Positions 23,401 through 35,433 of a stretch of 64,000 bases of DNA are shown one piece after another. Position 1 is the first letter of the stretch, and each line of letters opens with the position of its first letter. The stretch covers positions 2,493,501-2,557,500 of the forward strand of contig JAWNZC010000025.1 in the NCBI GenBank assembly GCA_035771165.1, in the 5' to 3' direction. The translations under genes were made by a program, and so were the position numbers. A model generated the notes under the pieces. It was not told the DNA's origin. It did not search any database and saw nothing but the letters and a program-made list of their open reading frames with translations. Source of the DNA: Paragorgia papillata. Lineage: Eukaryota; Cnidaria; Anthozoa; Scleralcyonacea; Coralliidae.

Positions 23401-26400
23401 TTCCTTGACGGCAATGATCGCGTAATAAGCTTAGGAGATGATCTTGTCAAGTTTTCCTTGACGACTATACACACGAACAAATTTCCTTGTTCAAAAGCTG
23501 GCATGACCAGCTTTTGAACAAGGCTCCTTGTCAAGGAAAAACTTGTTAATTTGTGTCATACACACGAACAAATAAAATTTGTCAAGGAAAAACTTGTCAA
23601 GGAAAACTTGGTCGTCTGTGCGGTGCTTAACAATGGCTCACATACAACAAAGACACTTACGGTATTCATCAATCAATATATTAATAATATTCACTTTTCC
23701 ATGCATGGTAGCAAGGTGAAGCGGAGTATAGCCCTGGAAAGATAGAACATTAGAGATTAGCTCACATTGAACGCGATGTTAAAAAATATCACAAAAACGA
23801 AAAACACATTCTCAAAACACTGAACGTAAAATGTAAATTGTAATTTAAAGTGCGCTTATAAACTCAAATACGATATTACTGATATGGATTCCATGTAACG
23901 TGAATAGTTGAATGCCAAAATACTTTCTGACTTGAACTTCTATTTGTTGTTATATTGAGGTTTGTATTTCCAAAATGTTAATGAGGATGACGTCAATGTT
24001 GGCATTTGTGTGTGTTTTTTTCTTTTTCTTTTATTTTAATGAAAAAAATGATAAAATATAGAATATACTATTCAAGTATGCCATTAACATGTTAATTGGG
24101 TAATATTTCTGCTGTAACGAAACATTGTGTATGCAAATTATGCCTTCATATGCGTCATTCTCATTACCATTTTGGAAATACAAATCTCAATATAACAACA
24201 AATAAAAGTTCAAATCAAAAAATATTTTGGCATTCAACTATACACATTAAAGATGCTGTCCAGTCCGTTCTGCGCACGATCCGCATCTTTGTTTATCGGG
24301 ATCAGTGATCGGGACCCTCAAACATAACATTCGTAGATAATTACATGAAGTACTCAGCTCAATGTAAACCGTTAGAAGCGACATAGCAGAAAACCAAGTG
24401 ATTCGGTGAGGATATCTCTTCGGATTTCTTCTATTTCTTCTGAAAATGTTTTGTTTTGGGTACAAGTAATGAAGAGGAAGCAAGAAAAGCTTACAATCTT
24501 CAATAAGGTATCAGTAAATATTTTTATAAACGAAGAAGTAAACATTAGTTTCGTCATGCGCAGAACGGACTGGACCAGGCACGTAGCTACGGGGGGGCGA
24601 TAAATAAGTGATGTTGTTATATCGAAAGCGTCTAATGGCGTTATGATTTAGTAGCGTAAACCCAGTGAACTCGATGTAAGTTAAAACGTGATAACTGGAA
24701 CGCTAACGCGTAAACCAAAAGGTGAGGCAAAAAGTTCCAGGCCCCTACGCGGTTTGCAGGTACGAAGGCTCGAAAAAAGGTTTGAAAAAAATATTTATCA
24801 AATTATTTTGTCAGACTCAACGTGCATTTAATGGTTTCCCATTGTTGTGCAGTGCTGTTGTTTGTTTTATTTACTATATAGCAGTCAAAAACTATACAGT
24901 AAATTAAGCTAGGATGGAAACAGCCAGATGAAAAGGTGAGAACAAGAGTGCAAACTTTCTTATGTAAAATACATTTTCGCCGTGCAAAGGTTCAAACAAC
25001 ATAAGAGTGAGAAAGCTATTCTTGTACGAGTCTAAAGACGTAGTGATACTTGATATTTCATAATATACATCTAATGTCATTTTCTTAGTATTCTGCTCCT
25101 TTAATTTTTTGTTTGAATCTGTTAAACGGCCTCTGACAACTAGATTGTTTATTTTTCACGTTTACTCAATGTTGTTTTCGGTACGAATGCGGAATGCTTT
25201 TTAAACAAAATGACACTTGAAACTGGTACTAATGGCATATTCTACACTACGTTTGTGTTGATGTTTTGTCATCCTCTTCGGAGTAACGAAACTCTAATAT
25301 ATGGTTTATATTATAACGAAAAGTTTGATTTAATTTCTTGACTGACAAACTTCGTGCACGTTTTGTAAAGACAATAATGACTTTTACTATAGCAACAAAT
25401 AAACAATTACTGCATGATTAGTTCGACAGCATAGCACAACCAATCAAAATTGAAAATACACGTTTAGCAAAGCGTGATAAAATGATGCAATAAAAGTGAA
25501 TAAATATTAATTTTTAAAACCTTTTCGAGCCTTCGCGGTTCGCTCAAGACCGGTGGCCGTGTCAAAAAACATTTTGTATCCTGCAAATCGCACAGGGGCC
25601 TAGAAATTTGCCTCACTTTTTGCCCCACGAATGACTGGACTAATTAGCGTTCCAGAGAGAGTTCCAGTGCATAAACCATGTGACAGACCGGGGGGGTAGT
25701 GTGATTGCATCAGTTGTCCTGAGGGCTCAACTTTTGTACCTTTCCACTTGCCCCCCTGGACAGCACCTTTAAATAGAATCTATATTCAGTAACATCATAT
25801 TTGGGCTTATAAGCACTTTCAAGTTTTCAAAAGGTATATTCTCCCACTCTTAAGCCCTAATCAAACGAGAACGCAAGTCATCGCAAGTTTTAGCTTGTGC
25901 TTGCTTGTGTCTCGTTTGATCGCCAGTTTGCGATGACTTGCGGTGACTTGCGTTAGCTTGCGACTAATTTGAGCTTGTTCAAATTTCATCGCAAGTTTTC
26001 TTCAACTTGCGAGAGCTTGCGAGACGTTTGAACACAAAACACAAGTCGATGCAAGTCTTTCGTGCTCCGTCGCCATAGAAACTACCATGAGAACTAGCGA
26101 AAAGGCGTGGGAACTAGCGGAAGTGCAGAACTTGCGACGACTTGTGCCGACGTTTGACTGGTGGCATCGCAAGTCATCGTAAGCTAACTTGCAATGACTT
26201 GCGTTCTCGTTTGATTAGGACTTTAGGACCACTATATACTTACACCCTAGAAACGGTCCATTAAAACCAAACAAACAGAAAACCATAAAAGAAAAAAAAA
26301 AGATGGTTAGTTATATAAAATGACGGCACATGTTTATTACAATGCAATGAAGAAATGTGCAGTTTGAGAAAATTTGAAAGTTTATGTCAAGTTTAGGAAT

Positions 26401-29400
26401 ATCTAATTGTACAGTACATTAATCACATTCAAATTACTTACGTTCTGTAATATCCAGATAAAATGAGTAGCAAGAAAACAAAACACGAAAAAAAAAAGTA
26501 GTGACAGTTAACTTTTGCGCAAAAATACGCAAACAACAAACGAAATTGACATATAAGCTTTTTTTCTGACCATCACATCAGCTCCCAACTTCACCTGTTA
26601 TTATTATTATTATTTATTTATTTAAGGAGGATACGTTTTTCAGCAGAGATGGTGGGGTCCTCCATTTACAGCTAAGACCTATAGGTGTTGATTTTACTGA
26701 GGGAGGAAAACCGTAGAACCCGGCGAAAAACCCTAGAAGCACATGAGAGACCAACTAAACTCTACTCACATGAGTCCCCACCCCGAGAACAGGGCTATTC
26801 CCAGACGGTCACCCATCCAAGTACTAACCCCGTCTAACCGGACTTAACTATTGGTAAGAGGCAGCGCCCTAATAGCACACGCCACCCGTGCTCCCCAAAT
26901 CAGTCGGTAGAGCGTTGGACTAGTAAACCGAAGGTCGCGGGTTCGAATCCCAGCCGGGCCAAGTAGAGTTTTCTCTTTTTGTCCGGTATGGTTCGTCACT
27001 CAGAGCAACACCTTATTATCATATAAGCTTTTCACAAGTTTTACAGCAGTACTGTATATGAATTTAAATTGTATACGTGGTGAAGCAATGTTAAACTTAA
27101 AAAATATATATAATGGCTACCAAAACAATAAAAAAAGAATAGCTTACAGACTTGGCGTTCACATCAGCCCCACTGTTTGAAAGTAGTCGAACTAAATCCT
27201 CATTTCCTTGTTTTGAAGCCCAATGTAAACCAGTCTTAAATAACAATAAAATAATACAAAAATTAAATTCTTACTCTACCTGGGCCTGCTGTAAAAACTT
27301 TGTACACAATATTGCCACAGCCCACAAGATGTGTTTTGATTGGCTTTTTATGCCAAGGTACAGGTATATAACTGGGTGTTTTGTTTTCAGGTAAGAAATA
27401 AAATTTAAACTATGCAGTTAAATAAACTGTACTTACATACTGTTATTCAAAGATAATTTGTACAGGTTCATATAGGAAAGCAAAGAAAAAATAAAGTCAA
27501 TCAGCAAAGATAGACCTACTGGTGGTGGTGGTGCCACAGGTAATGGTGGTGATGATGGTGGAAGAAGTGGTGCTAGTGGTGGAGATGATTGTAGTAGTGG
27601 TGGTGATGGTGGTTGTGGTGGTGGCAATGGAGGTGGTGATGGAGGAGGTGGTGATGGAGGTGGTGGTGATGATAGTGATAGTGGTGGTGATGGTGGTGGT
27701 GATAGTGGTGGTGGTGATGATGGTGGTGGTGATAGTAGTGGTGACAGTGGTGGTGGTGGTGATGGAGGTGGTGGTGATGATAGTGATAGTGGTGGTGATG
27801 GTGGTGGTGGTGATAGTGGTGGTGATGATGGAGGTGGTGGTGATGTGATAGTGGTGGTGGTGATGATAGTGATAGTGGTGGTGATGGTGGTGGTGATGGT
27901 GGTGGTGATAGTGGTGGTGATGATGGTGGTGGTAGTGGTAGTGACAGTTATGGTGGTGGTAGTAATGGTGGTAATGGTAGTTATGGAGGTGGTGATGAAG
28001 TTAGTGGTGATAGTGGGTGACAGTAGTAGTGATGATGGCAGTGGTGAAAATAATAGTGGTGGTGATTGTAGTGGTAGTTTTAGTAGTTATGGTGGTGGTT
28101 GTGATAGTGATAATAGTAGTAGTGATAATGGTAGTGGTGATAATTGTAGTGGTGATGGTGGTAATGGTGGCGCGACTGTGATTACAACAGTAATGTGCAA
28201 ATACTACATTTCAGTCAGCAATTCAATGTCAGCCACAAAGCTCAAACAAAATTAATAGAAATACTTACACCCTGGTTAGTATTCAAAATTGAAACAGAAA
28301 AAAAAAGAAACAAAAAAAATCAATAAGAGATGGAAATTACACAATTTCTAGTAACATTTTAAAAAATGCTAATATTTTATGGTTGAAGATTAATAAATGA
28401 TGTACTGTACCGTATGTGAAAAAGGTGAACACAAACTTGCAATAATATATTCACATTAAAAATTAATGAAAAAAAGTACTACTGTACTCAGTATACTGAA
28501 AAAAAACTACTGTAATCAAAGCTTACCATAAGAAAATCCTAGGGAAAAAAAAGAGAAAAAAAGATAGACGTCAGGAATCATAAGAAATATTACTTTTTCG
28601 GTTTTCTCATAAATCCAAGGATTTTCAAGTCTTTAAATTTTTATGTTCAAATTCAAGTAATTTTAAGAAAATACAATTACAGTGCATACAAAACCTGCCA
28701 AGTGTGTTTTCAAAAACATTATTAAAAAAAAAAGATTGCTATTTGCTAACCTTGAAAGAGACAATATTTGGGTCCTCCTCCAGCTGACAAATTATATCTG
28801 CTTTGTTTCCTATCATGGTAGACATCATCCAACTCTTTTCGAATCCACTCAGCTGTTCAAAGTGGTAAATTATCTTACATGTATTACTGGTACAATTGTT
28901 AAATTAATATGATTTACATTATTGGCATGTCTATGAGTTTAGTCACTCAGTTTGTAAAGGTTTTAAAAAAAATTCAATATGATCATAATGCTGTATAAAT
29001 TTGGAGCCAATTAGAAGAAATTAATGCTTAAGAAAAAATAACTCTAAGTAATACTATGATGTATACTGTTGTACATACCACATGTGATGGTATTTCTTGA
29101 TCATGATCTAGATTAAACCAAATAAAATTTTAATTAATTAATTACAGTTGTAATTATCAGTTAATTACATAAATAAATAATTAATGAATTATCGAATCTA
29201 CAAAGTTATCTAACCCTAAACCCAGTCTTAAATCTTGTCTAGTTCTGAAAAATTAGAACAAATAAACTACACAATACTCACCATCGTCTTCAGTATATAT
29301 TCCCTATAAAACAAAACAAAACAAAGACAGGAATGGTTAAGAAGAGTTGCTGATGCATATAAGTAGAGAATATAAGGATGGAACAAGAATGGACGAGGTG

Positions 29401-32400
29401 AGAATGGGGATAATTGTAGGATAAGGATAAGCTGGTGGAATATAATGATGCACTTTTGGTAGATTCGAAAGGATCGGGCTAGGTGATATATATATAATTA
29501 TATATATATATATATATATATATACATACAGGAACGCCGAGAGAAAAGGTAGCCAGTGCAACTGCCCCAGGGCCCGGACCACACAAGGGGCCCACTACCG
29601 TCTAGGGCCTGGGCCAAAGTGAAAGCTACAAACTAACACGATTCTTACATTCAAAATAGCCCAAAATGGCCTCCTGGCTGTCTAAAAATTCAAAATTTTC
29701 TGGAGGCAAGGCCCCCAGACCCCCCCAGAAGGGTCGAGGCTTTGACGCGATCCGACTTACCCCAGGGCCCATCATGGCTCTTGGTAAACGTGTAGGTATA
29801 ATAAAGTATCTTTCAAAAAATACTAACTGTATCACCACTATACTGTGAAATTTGGTCAGATTCTGTACTTCTGGGAAGAGACCCATTTCTTGAACCAAGT
29901 TTGGGAGACGAATGCACCGATGAAACCTACAATTAGAATAACAATTAATAAAAGAAGAGCTTAAAATTCTAAATTCTAAAACTAAATTCAGGATACTAAA
30001 ACTAGTGCCAAATGATAAATTTTACTAACTGCTGTATCCACACCACTGTCCTGAGCAACTGGTCCATTTTCTGAGGTGGATGTGTCACTGTTGTTTCTTC
30101 TCAAAAAAATATCACCTGGTGATCCTGATACTCTCATACGACTAACAGAATTCAGATGAGGCTTGCTATCTGCCAATGCATGGTTTCCAATTGTTTCATC
30201 TAAAATTTACAAACAGGTAACTTTTTTAAATAAATAGTACAATATTATTAATGATTGTTTATTTGTGAGTAAAAGTTATTAATAATTAAACCTTTAAACA
30301 TATAAAATAGTTACATGTAAATGTATTTCTTTTCCCATACAAAATAAGTCTACTGTACAGTATATGGATTCTGTAGGTTTCTATAATAGGCCAGTTCTAT
30401 ATATATATATATATATATAGGTGACTTATACAAGTACAATCTTATAGGCCATCTACCTACTGTACAGATGAATTTGATATGGCTCTATATAGACACCTGT
30501 AGGTACCTATATAGGCAATCAATTGGTCCATTTTCTATAGACCTGTGTGAGACCTCTGAGGGGGGTGGGGGGGTGGGGTGGGGGGGGGGGGTGGCATGCT
30601 CCCCTCTCTCATTAACAGCATTTCCTGGATTTTAAGAAGGGTTTTAAAAAGTAATTTCAAATGAATAAGTTGCATAATTTAGTTGTTATGGGGGTAACTC
30701 ACTTGACCATGGAACAACTACCCCCCCCCCCCCAAGTTTCTCCCGGATTTCAACTTTCCACAAGGACAGTCTTGGCAATCATTAGGTGGCAGTCACCCCA
30801 CCCTATGCCTCTATTAAGCCCCCCCTTTCTACATAAAGCCCTCCCTCTAATAAGCCCCCCCCCCCCCCCCCATTGAGTGCAAAATAAAATATCTTTATCA
30901 GCATACTGATATATACCATACATATTGTAATAGTATCTACACATGTATACAATCCATATTCTACAGTATATTGTATAAATAGTACCTGCACTGGAAAACC
31001 GAAAATTTCGCATTGCAGCTGGTAAGGAAATTCCTTTTTCTTTTCGCTGGGTAAGTTGCCGAAGTGGTCTTCGTAACATAACTGGTGTTGTGCCATTTTT
31101 ACTTTTCTTTAACACAAAAAACTTTTCCCCCTAGAAAAATTTGATGAGTTGATAAGCAAGGTTTGAAATTTGCAATATGCTGTATCCCAAAGATACCAGT
31201 AACTGAAAACATACTGTACTTTTGATTATTTCCTGGGGCAACCAGAAAATTCTATTGTTCAGCTAAATTTTTCAGACTCGCATACCAACAGGCAACCATT
31301 TTCTTGTGGGGCCTTCCCAAAGGTAACCACTTTTTTCCCAAAATTTTGCAAGCCCTGTTGGTGTACAACCATTTAGCTTTGTTACAAACTGGAAAATTTG
31401 CATTTAAGCCAATTAAATTTTGACCATTGGGAGATCAGAATACATATTCAACCGTTCAAATTTTAATTGTTATTTGAGCTGATTTGAGGTCACAAAGCAT
31501 TGTGGTTAAATGTACCACCACCATCTTTTTCAGTGCCGTCAATTCCTGCCTAGACCAGCTAAAAACAGCCCCTTAAATATTTTACCCTGTCTATAAATGC
31601 CAGTTCCTGGACAATGTTAATAACCCTCTCCAACAGCATATATATAAGACTTTAAGGTAACTATACTTCATGCTTTGTATTTTGCTCTATCTATATATGG
31701 TATTGAGCACTCTAACATTTCGTGAACCAAAACCCGACAGGTTTTTTTTAAAAACCTTTTAAGTTTTTTGTATTGTATAAAACAAATAGATTCCATTTTT
31801 TTGTTGTCTGTTCAGTTATAGATGCACAGAAGACGTCACAACATGGTAAGAACATCAGTGACCCACTCGACTGCGTCTCGTGGGCCACTTTTTTGTTCTT
31901 ACCACATTGTGACGTCATCTGTGCATCTATAACTCAACAGACAACAGCAAAATGGAATCTATTTGTTAAATATATATATATATATATATCAGTTACATTA
32001 GGCCTTGTTTACCAGATTCTGCTAGATTGATAATGAAGTAAAAATTAGCTTATACTCAGAGCTCAGTGGATCTATAATTATATGCTCCACTTAATTACAA
32101 CAATGTACACCTACACAGACAGGGGCACAAGAAGTGATGTATGATCTTCAAAACAGAAATATAAGACGAGAGCTCATATGGAAAGTATCAAAATTTATAG
32201 ACGCCACCTGTATACCACAAGTGTGAACACTGTTCACAGTTGACAACGGTTGTGTTATTAAAAAATTAAACCATCTCATTATGACTGAGCAAATTCCTTA
32301 GTAATTATCCACGAATGTGCAATGTCTACTTCACTTCAAAACAATTACAATACATTATATAGTGAAATATTCTTACTCCACGAAAATCCTCTTGTTTGGA

Positions 32401-33056
32401 TATAGTTTCAAAAAGACGTGCACTATTATATATAAAACTGAACGTACAGAATCGATTTGTTCAAATGAAAGTTCCGGAAAGTGATATTTTATACTTCCTA
32501 TTTTCTCAAAACAACTGTGAAATGAATTTTAGATTGTTGCCTTATGCCGCTCCAGCAAACACACGAGAGCGCCAGACATTTTGTGTTTTCTCTTTTGAAA
32601 ACAGAAAATACCCTTTCGATGTTTGCCGTTCACTGTTTTGGCTTAAAAGTGCCGACATATATTTCCTTTACAAACACATTGGGCTCATTCATGTCGACTG
32701 TAAGTCGGCACTAAGCCAATAGCTGACTAATATTTTATGATACAACAAACCTGAATATTCTGCAAGAAAGCCAACGAATTCACAATGTCACCAAATTGAT
32801 TCTTGAGTGCTCCTGGCCAATTAAAAAGGCAAAATTAAAAAAATAAATAAACCCAGACCCAACGACGTTTTGGAGCCTCGGTATTTAGTTAAGTCCATCT
32901 CATCGCCGAATATTTGCTGTAGCTTTTACCTTGATCGCCGTATTCGTCCAACTGAGTTCGAAAATGGTCGAACAAGTCATGTCGTTTCACTTTGCCACCA
33001 TTCTTAATAAAATAGTCTCGCACTAGACTGGCAGATAACTCTCCATCGTGGGCCAT
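20351..33056 (-). CDS. SOWAH-family ankyrin-repeat protein, 14 exons
   Basis: Exons: 33056-32930, 32812-32751, 31130-30986, 30199-30030, 29926-29828, 29303-29282, 29107-29079, 28852-28751, 28538-28527, 28271-28269, 27234-27148, 23733-23661, 22412-22332, 21754-21725 and 20739-20351. That is 15 blocks including a doubtful 3-nt microexon. All phases close; about 476 residues. The N-terminal ~95 residues match the SOWAH winged-helix-like module (ELSASLVRDYFIKNGGKVKR ... FVLKKSK). A Ser-rich disordered linker follows. The ankyrin region reads SWMMSTMIGNKADIICQLEE, TGLHWASKQGNEDLVRLL, GYTPLHLATMHGKVNIINIL and HIRDHSGKEP. The C-tail is basic then acidic (SEPTESREDSG). SOWAH proteins are poorly characterised; binding through the ankyrins is a family-level inference. 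It resembles SOWAHA-C generally, so no paralogue symbol is given. Confidence 0.88.
20955..21560. repeat. GATTAGA/ATTAAT minisatellite in the last SOWAH intron
   Basis: Imperfect tandem repeats of blocks such as GTTGATTAGACAGATCAT and GATTAGATAGATTAATCCAC, roughly 36 to 75 bases per higher-order unit. The isoleucine/leucine-rich open frames here are repeat artefacts. Confidence 0.9.
22917..23120. mobile_element. Diverged copy of the TCATGAGGAAAAC hairpin repeat
   Basis: Matches the order of motifs in 14015-14293: CTCGTTAGTAATTCATGAGG, GAAATCATTACCGTGTC, TTTTCTCTTAAAATACCC and GAGATGCTATAGCAAACACTC. The hairpin portion is truncated. It lies in the SOWAH intron after the second ankyrin exon. 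Confidence 0.7.
23266..23624. mobile_element. MITE with TTCCTTGACAAG sub-repeats
   Basis: The ends ACCGCACAGACGACCAAG and CTTGGTCGTCTGTGCGGT are inverted. Inside, TTTTCCTTGACAAG or its complement occurs many times. The centre is a perfect hairpin, CCTTGTTCAAAAGCTGG/CCAGCTTTTGAACAAGG. It lies only ~37 bases from the 5' splice site of a SOWAH ankyrin exon. Confidence 0.9.
24000..25852. other. SOWAH intron, no other gene seen
   Basis: Intronic DNA with AT-rich stretches. Two similar segments in opposite orientation (24718-24790 and 25525-25625) share pieces of GTGAGGCAAAAAGTTCCAGG-like sequence. They may be the two ends of one decayed ~900-bp element, which I cannot classify. Confidence 0.4.
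25853..26222. mobile_element. Harbinger-like MITE (AGCCCTAATC family), copy 2
   Basis: The left end AGCCCTAATCAAACGAGAAC and right end GCGTTCTCGTTTGATTAGG are inverted. The 370-bp interior is filled with GCTTGCGATGACTTGCG-like direct and inverted sub-repeats. It is the largest of the three copies and lies in a SOWAH intron. Confidence 0.9.
26601..26897 (-). mobile_element. 5S rRNA-derived SINE
   Basis: On the minus strand the head reads CCGGTTAGACGGGG, GTTAGTACTTGGATGGGTGA and CCGTCTGGGAATA. This is the internal promoter region of 5S rRNA. A body follows with GACTCATGTGAGTAGAGTTT, TTTTTCGCCGGGTTC and CCTCCCTCAGTAAAATC. It ends in AAATAAATAATAATAATAA. Related copies are at 42365 (near full length) and 46240 (body and tail). 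A head taken from 5S RNA defines SINE3-type elements. Confidence 0.88.
26898..26964 (+). tRNA. tRNA-Thr-like remnant (AGT), 5' truncated
   Basis: Contains a D-arm-like TCAGTCGGTAGAGC, the loop CTAGTAA (anticodon AGT) and a T arm GCGGGTTCGAATCCCAGC with acceptor end CGGGCCA. The matching 5' acceptor strand is missing, because the sequence before it belongs to the 5S SINE. The anticodon stem closes with an A-A mismatch. It is probably a pseudogene or SINE head rather than a working tRNA. Confidence 0.5.
27520..28190. repeat. (GGT/GAT)n-rich microsatellite
   Basis: About 670 bases of compound GGTGGTGAT/GATAGT triplet repeats, with two near-identical ~120-bp internal blocks. It lies in the SOWAH intron just upstream of the ankyrin exon. 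The valine/methionine-rich open frames are artefacts. Confidence 0.95.
30555..30872. repeat. G-run and C-run cluster
   Basis: 30559-30592 on the plus strand is a near-continuous run of G interrupted by single T bases. Runs of at least 12 C lie at 30721-30734 and 30857-30871. All are within the SOWAH intron between exons 3 and 4. The C-runs are G-runs in the transcript. Confidence 0.9.
31777..31970. mobile_element. Hairpin MITE with ~75-bp arms
   Basis: The left arm contains ACAAATAGATTCCATTTT and GTTATAGATGCACAGAAGAC. The right arm contains GATGCACAGATGACGTCAC in reverse sense and AAAATGGAATCTATTTGT. The loop is ~40 bases. It lies in SOWAH intron 2. Confidence 0.9.
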
Positions 33057-35279
33057 TTATGGTCTCAGCGTTTTTGCTCAGCAACGAGAACGTCTTCCAC
33101 CAGTCAATGTCATCGCAAATATCGTCACTAATACTTCCGTTATTGACATATTTTTAGTGCTTTATATTCCAACTTTCATGTTTTGTCTCGATAGTTTCCG
33201 TCCCGGGAGGTCGTCCGAGGGAATTCGTGAGATCACGCAATGTGTCCCGCGTGGACAGGCACGAAACGATATACTAATAAAGCAACGCAGGGTCACAGGC
33301 GCAGTAAAACTTCACGGAACTATACAAAAAGTTTGAACTACTAACAAATCAAGGTTATACAGCTAGGTTTTGATCCACAATAACCGTGAACTTTCTCTAT
33401 CCGCCCAGCGTATCTTCTCAGATATTCCTAATTCTGACCCTAAACCTAATCACAACCCCCCGGTAACCATAAACGTAACCGCAGCGCCCCCGCGCCCAAA
33501 CTCCCTAATACCGCCAGCTACGGAGGCACAAGACGCCTACCTTGTGACCACTGCCACAGAATAAAGAACATCCCTATTCTGCGCCACTACACTCCTACTG
33601 ATCATAAGTTATATCACTTATACGCTTTTCAGTTTAACCGTGAATTCAAAGCGAGGGATGTTCATCCGCCGCTGCTGGCTTCGAAAAAAGTATGCGCGAA
33701 TCTGGTAATTGCGCTCAAAACGCACGCAACGTGTGGCTATTTATAAACCTGCTTCAAAAACTCTTTATGTAATATTTAAACATCAAGGCGTCGATTCTCT
33801 TTCTTCCTGTTAAACGATAAAGACAATGATGTGAATTAAATCCCACGCTTGGCCCGCTTTCCAAAATTAAAATTTTAATACAATGAAGTGCTTGGATGGG
33901 CTCGTTGATATTGCAAACTTGGATCGCCAATGCTCGCCGTTGAGTCAACATTTAACCGCTCTCCAATTGGGATTTAAGGCGCAGAAAACGAACTATTGTA
34001 GTTCACGCAACTTGATCACCTTGAAAGTAATATCCATGCACATAATATTCTGTAAAAACGTGCGAAATTCCTAAGATTTTTGAGGAATTTTCTTTTACTT
34101 TTAAAATATTTTTTTAACAATGTTTTGATTTTGCACGATCATTTTTGGGGGATTTTCTTTTTTAATTTTTTTTTGATTTTGAGGTATTTCTTGAATTTTT
34201 TTGAGTAATATTTTCCGCAATACACCCCTTGAGATCACAGGCTGTAGTCGATTACATTTTAAACACCCTTTTACGCACACGTGAATGTGCCAATTATTTA
34301 TGAAAACAAACACAGCTCAAGCCCACATCAGCGACGAAGTGCATGGATAGACGAGATGAGTTCCGGAGTGGGATAAGTATAAATCCACATACGAGGGTCC
34401 ACAATAGGCTTCTTAAATCCCGAATCGCTCTCGATATTTGCTATATATCCTTACCGTATTTCGAATTCTCCCAACTCACTCTCGTGTTTGCATCAGGCTA
34501 TATAAACACGGGCGGCCATTTTCTATTTCTTAAATATATATATATATATATAGTGAGTATAAGTAACCACAGACCTAAATGTATTTACAGAATACTTTTG
34601 TTTAGGTAATTTAGAAAAATGTAGTGTCAATATATACAAGTTTTATTTACAAAACACATTTATAAGAGGTATGTCCTCGAGATTGTTTCTTTGCATTCAG
34701 CTGTGCTCATTCGAATTTTTGTGTTGTGTTGTTTTTTATTCATTAAAAATTTTACGTTTCGGTCGTAAGCGTTATATCAACTAGGTTCATTTTCTGAATT
34801 ATCGTTAATATTGTTGTCGTTGTTGTCTGTGATGGTGTTGTGATGTTGTCGTTGTTGGTAGTTGTGGTGATAGAGTTGTCGGTGGTGATAGAGTTGTCGG
34901 TGGTGATGGTGTTGTTGTTATTGTTGTTGGTGTGGCAGTGTGGTGGTAGTGGTGTTGTTGCTGCTGTTGTTGGTGGTGATGGTGTTGTTGTTGGTGGTGG
35001 TGATGGTGTTGTTGTTGGTGGTGGTGATGGTGTTGTTGTTGGTGGTGATGGTGTTGTTGTTGGTGTTTGGTTGTAGTGTTTTTGTTATTGTTGGTGATGT
35101 TGTGGTAGTGTGGTGTTGTTGTTGTTGCTGCGGTTGGTGGTGATGGTAGTGGTGTTGGTGGTGTTGGCGCTGCTGCTGTTGGTGGTGGTGTTGACGCTGC
35201 TGCTGTTGGTAGTCTAGTGGTGGTGGTGCTGTTGTTGTTGGTGGTGGTGGTGGGGATGGTAGTGGTGCTGGTGTTCGGC

Positions 35280-35316
<37 letters not shown>

Positions 35317-35433
35317 AATTCAAAAAAATCCTCAGACGAACACAGCAATACCAAAAAAGAATAAATACATAAATAATGTAAAGTACTTGACATTTAAACA
35401 AGAAACATGATTTTTCCCAGTTTCCCGCACAAC
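33057..35433. other. Intergenic, SOWAH 5' side and CEP76 3' side
   Basis: 33057-33340 is relatively GC-rich (ACGCAATGTGTCCCGCG) and probably holds the SOWAH promoter. No further gene was recognised. 34700-35320 is dominated by GTTGTT/GGTGGT triplet repeats. Confidence 0.5.
34820..35315. repeat. (GTT/GGT)n compound microsatellite
   Basis: Repeated GGTGGTGATGGTGTTGTT blocks end in a pure (GTT)n tract at 35280-35315. The open frames in it are repeat artefacts. It lies just downstream of CEP76. Confidence 0.95.

Noticed and set aside
26601..26897. 5S rRNA gene
   Set aside because: Only the internal promoter-like head matches 5S. The rest is a SINE body with an A/T-rich tail, and other copies share that body.
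26898..26964. Functional tRNA-Thr gene
   Set aside because: The 5' acceptor strand is absent and the anticodon stem has an A-A mismatch. Kept only as a tRNA-like remnant.
27522..28255. Val/Met-rich open frames
   Set aside because: They are produced by the (GGT/GAT)n microsatellite and sit inside a SOWAH intron.
29282..29303. Extending the frame of this 22-nt SOWAH exon directly into 28852
   Set aside because: The phase would be wrong for the ankyrin block. Adding the 29-nt exon 29107-29079 restores it, so both small exons were kept.
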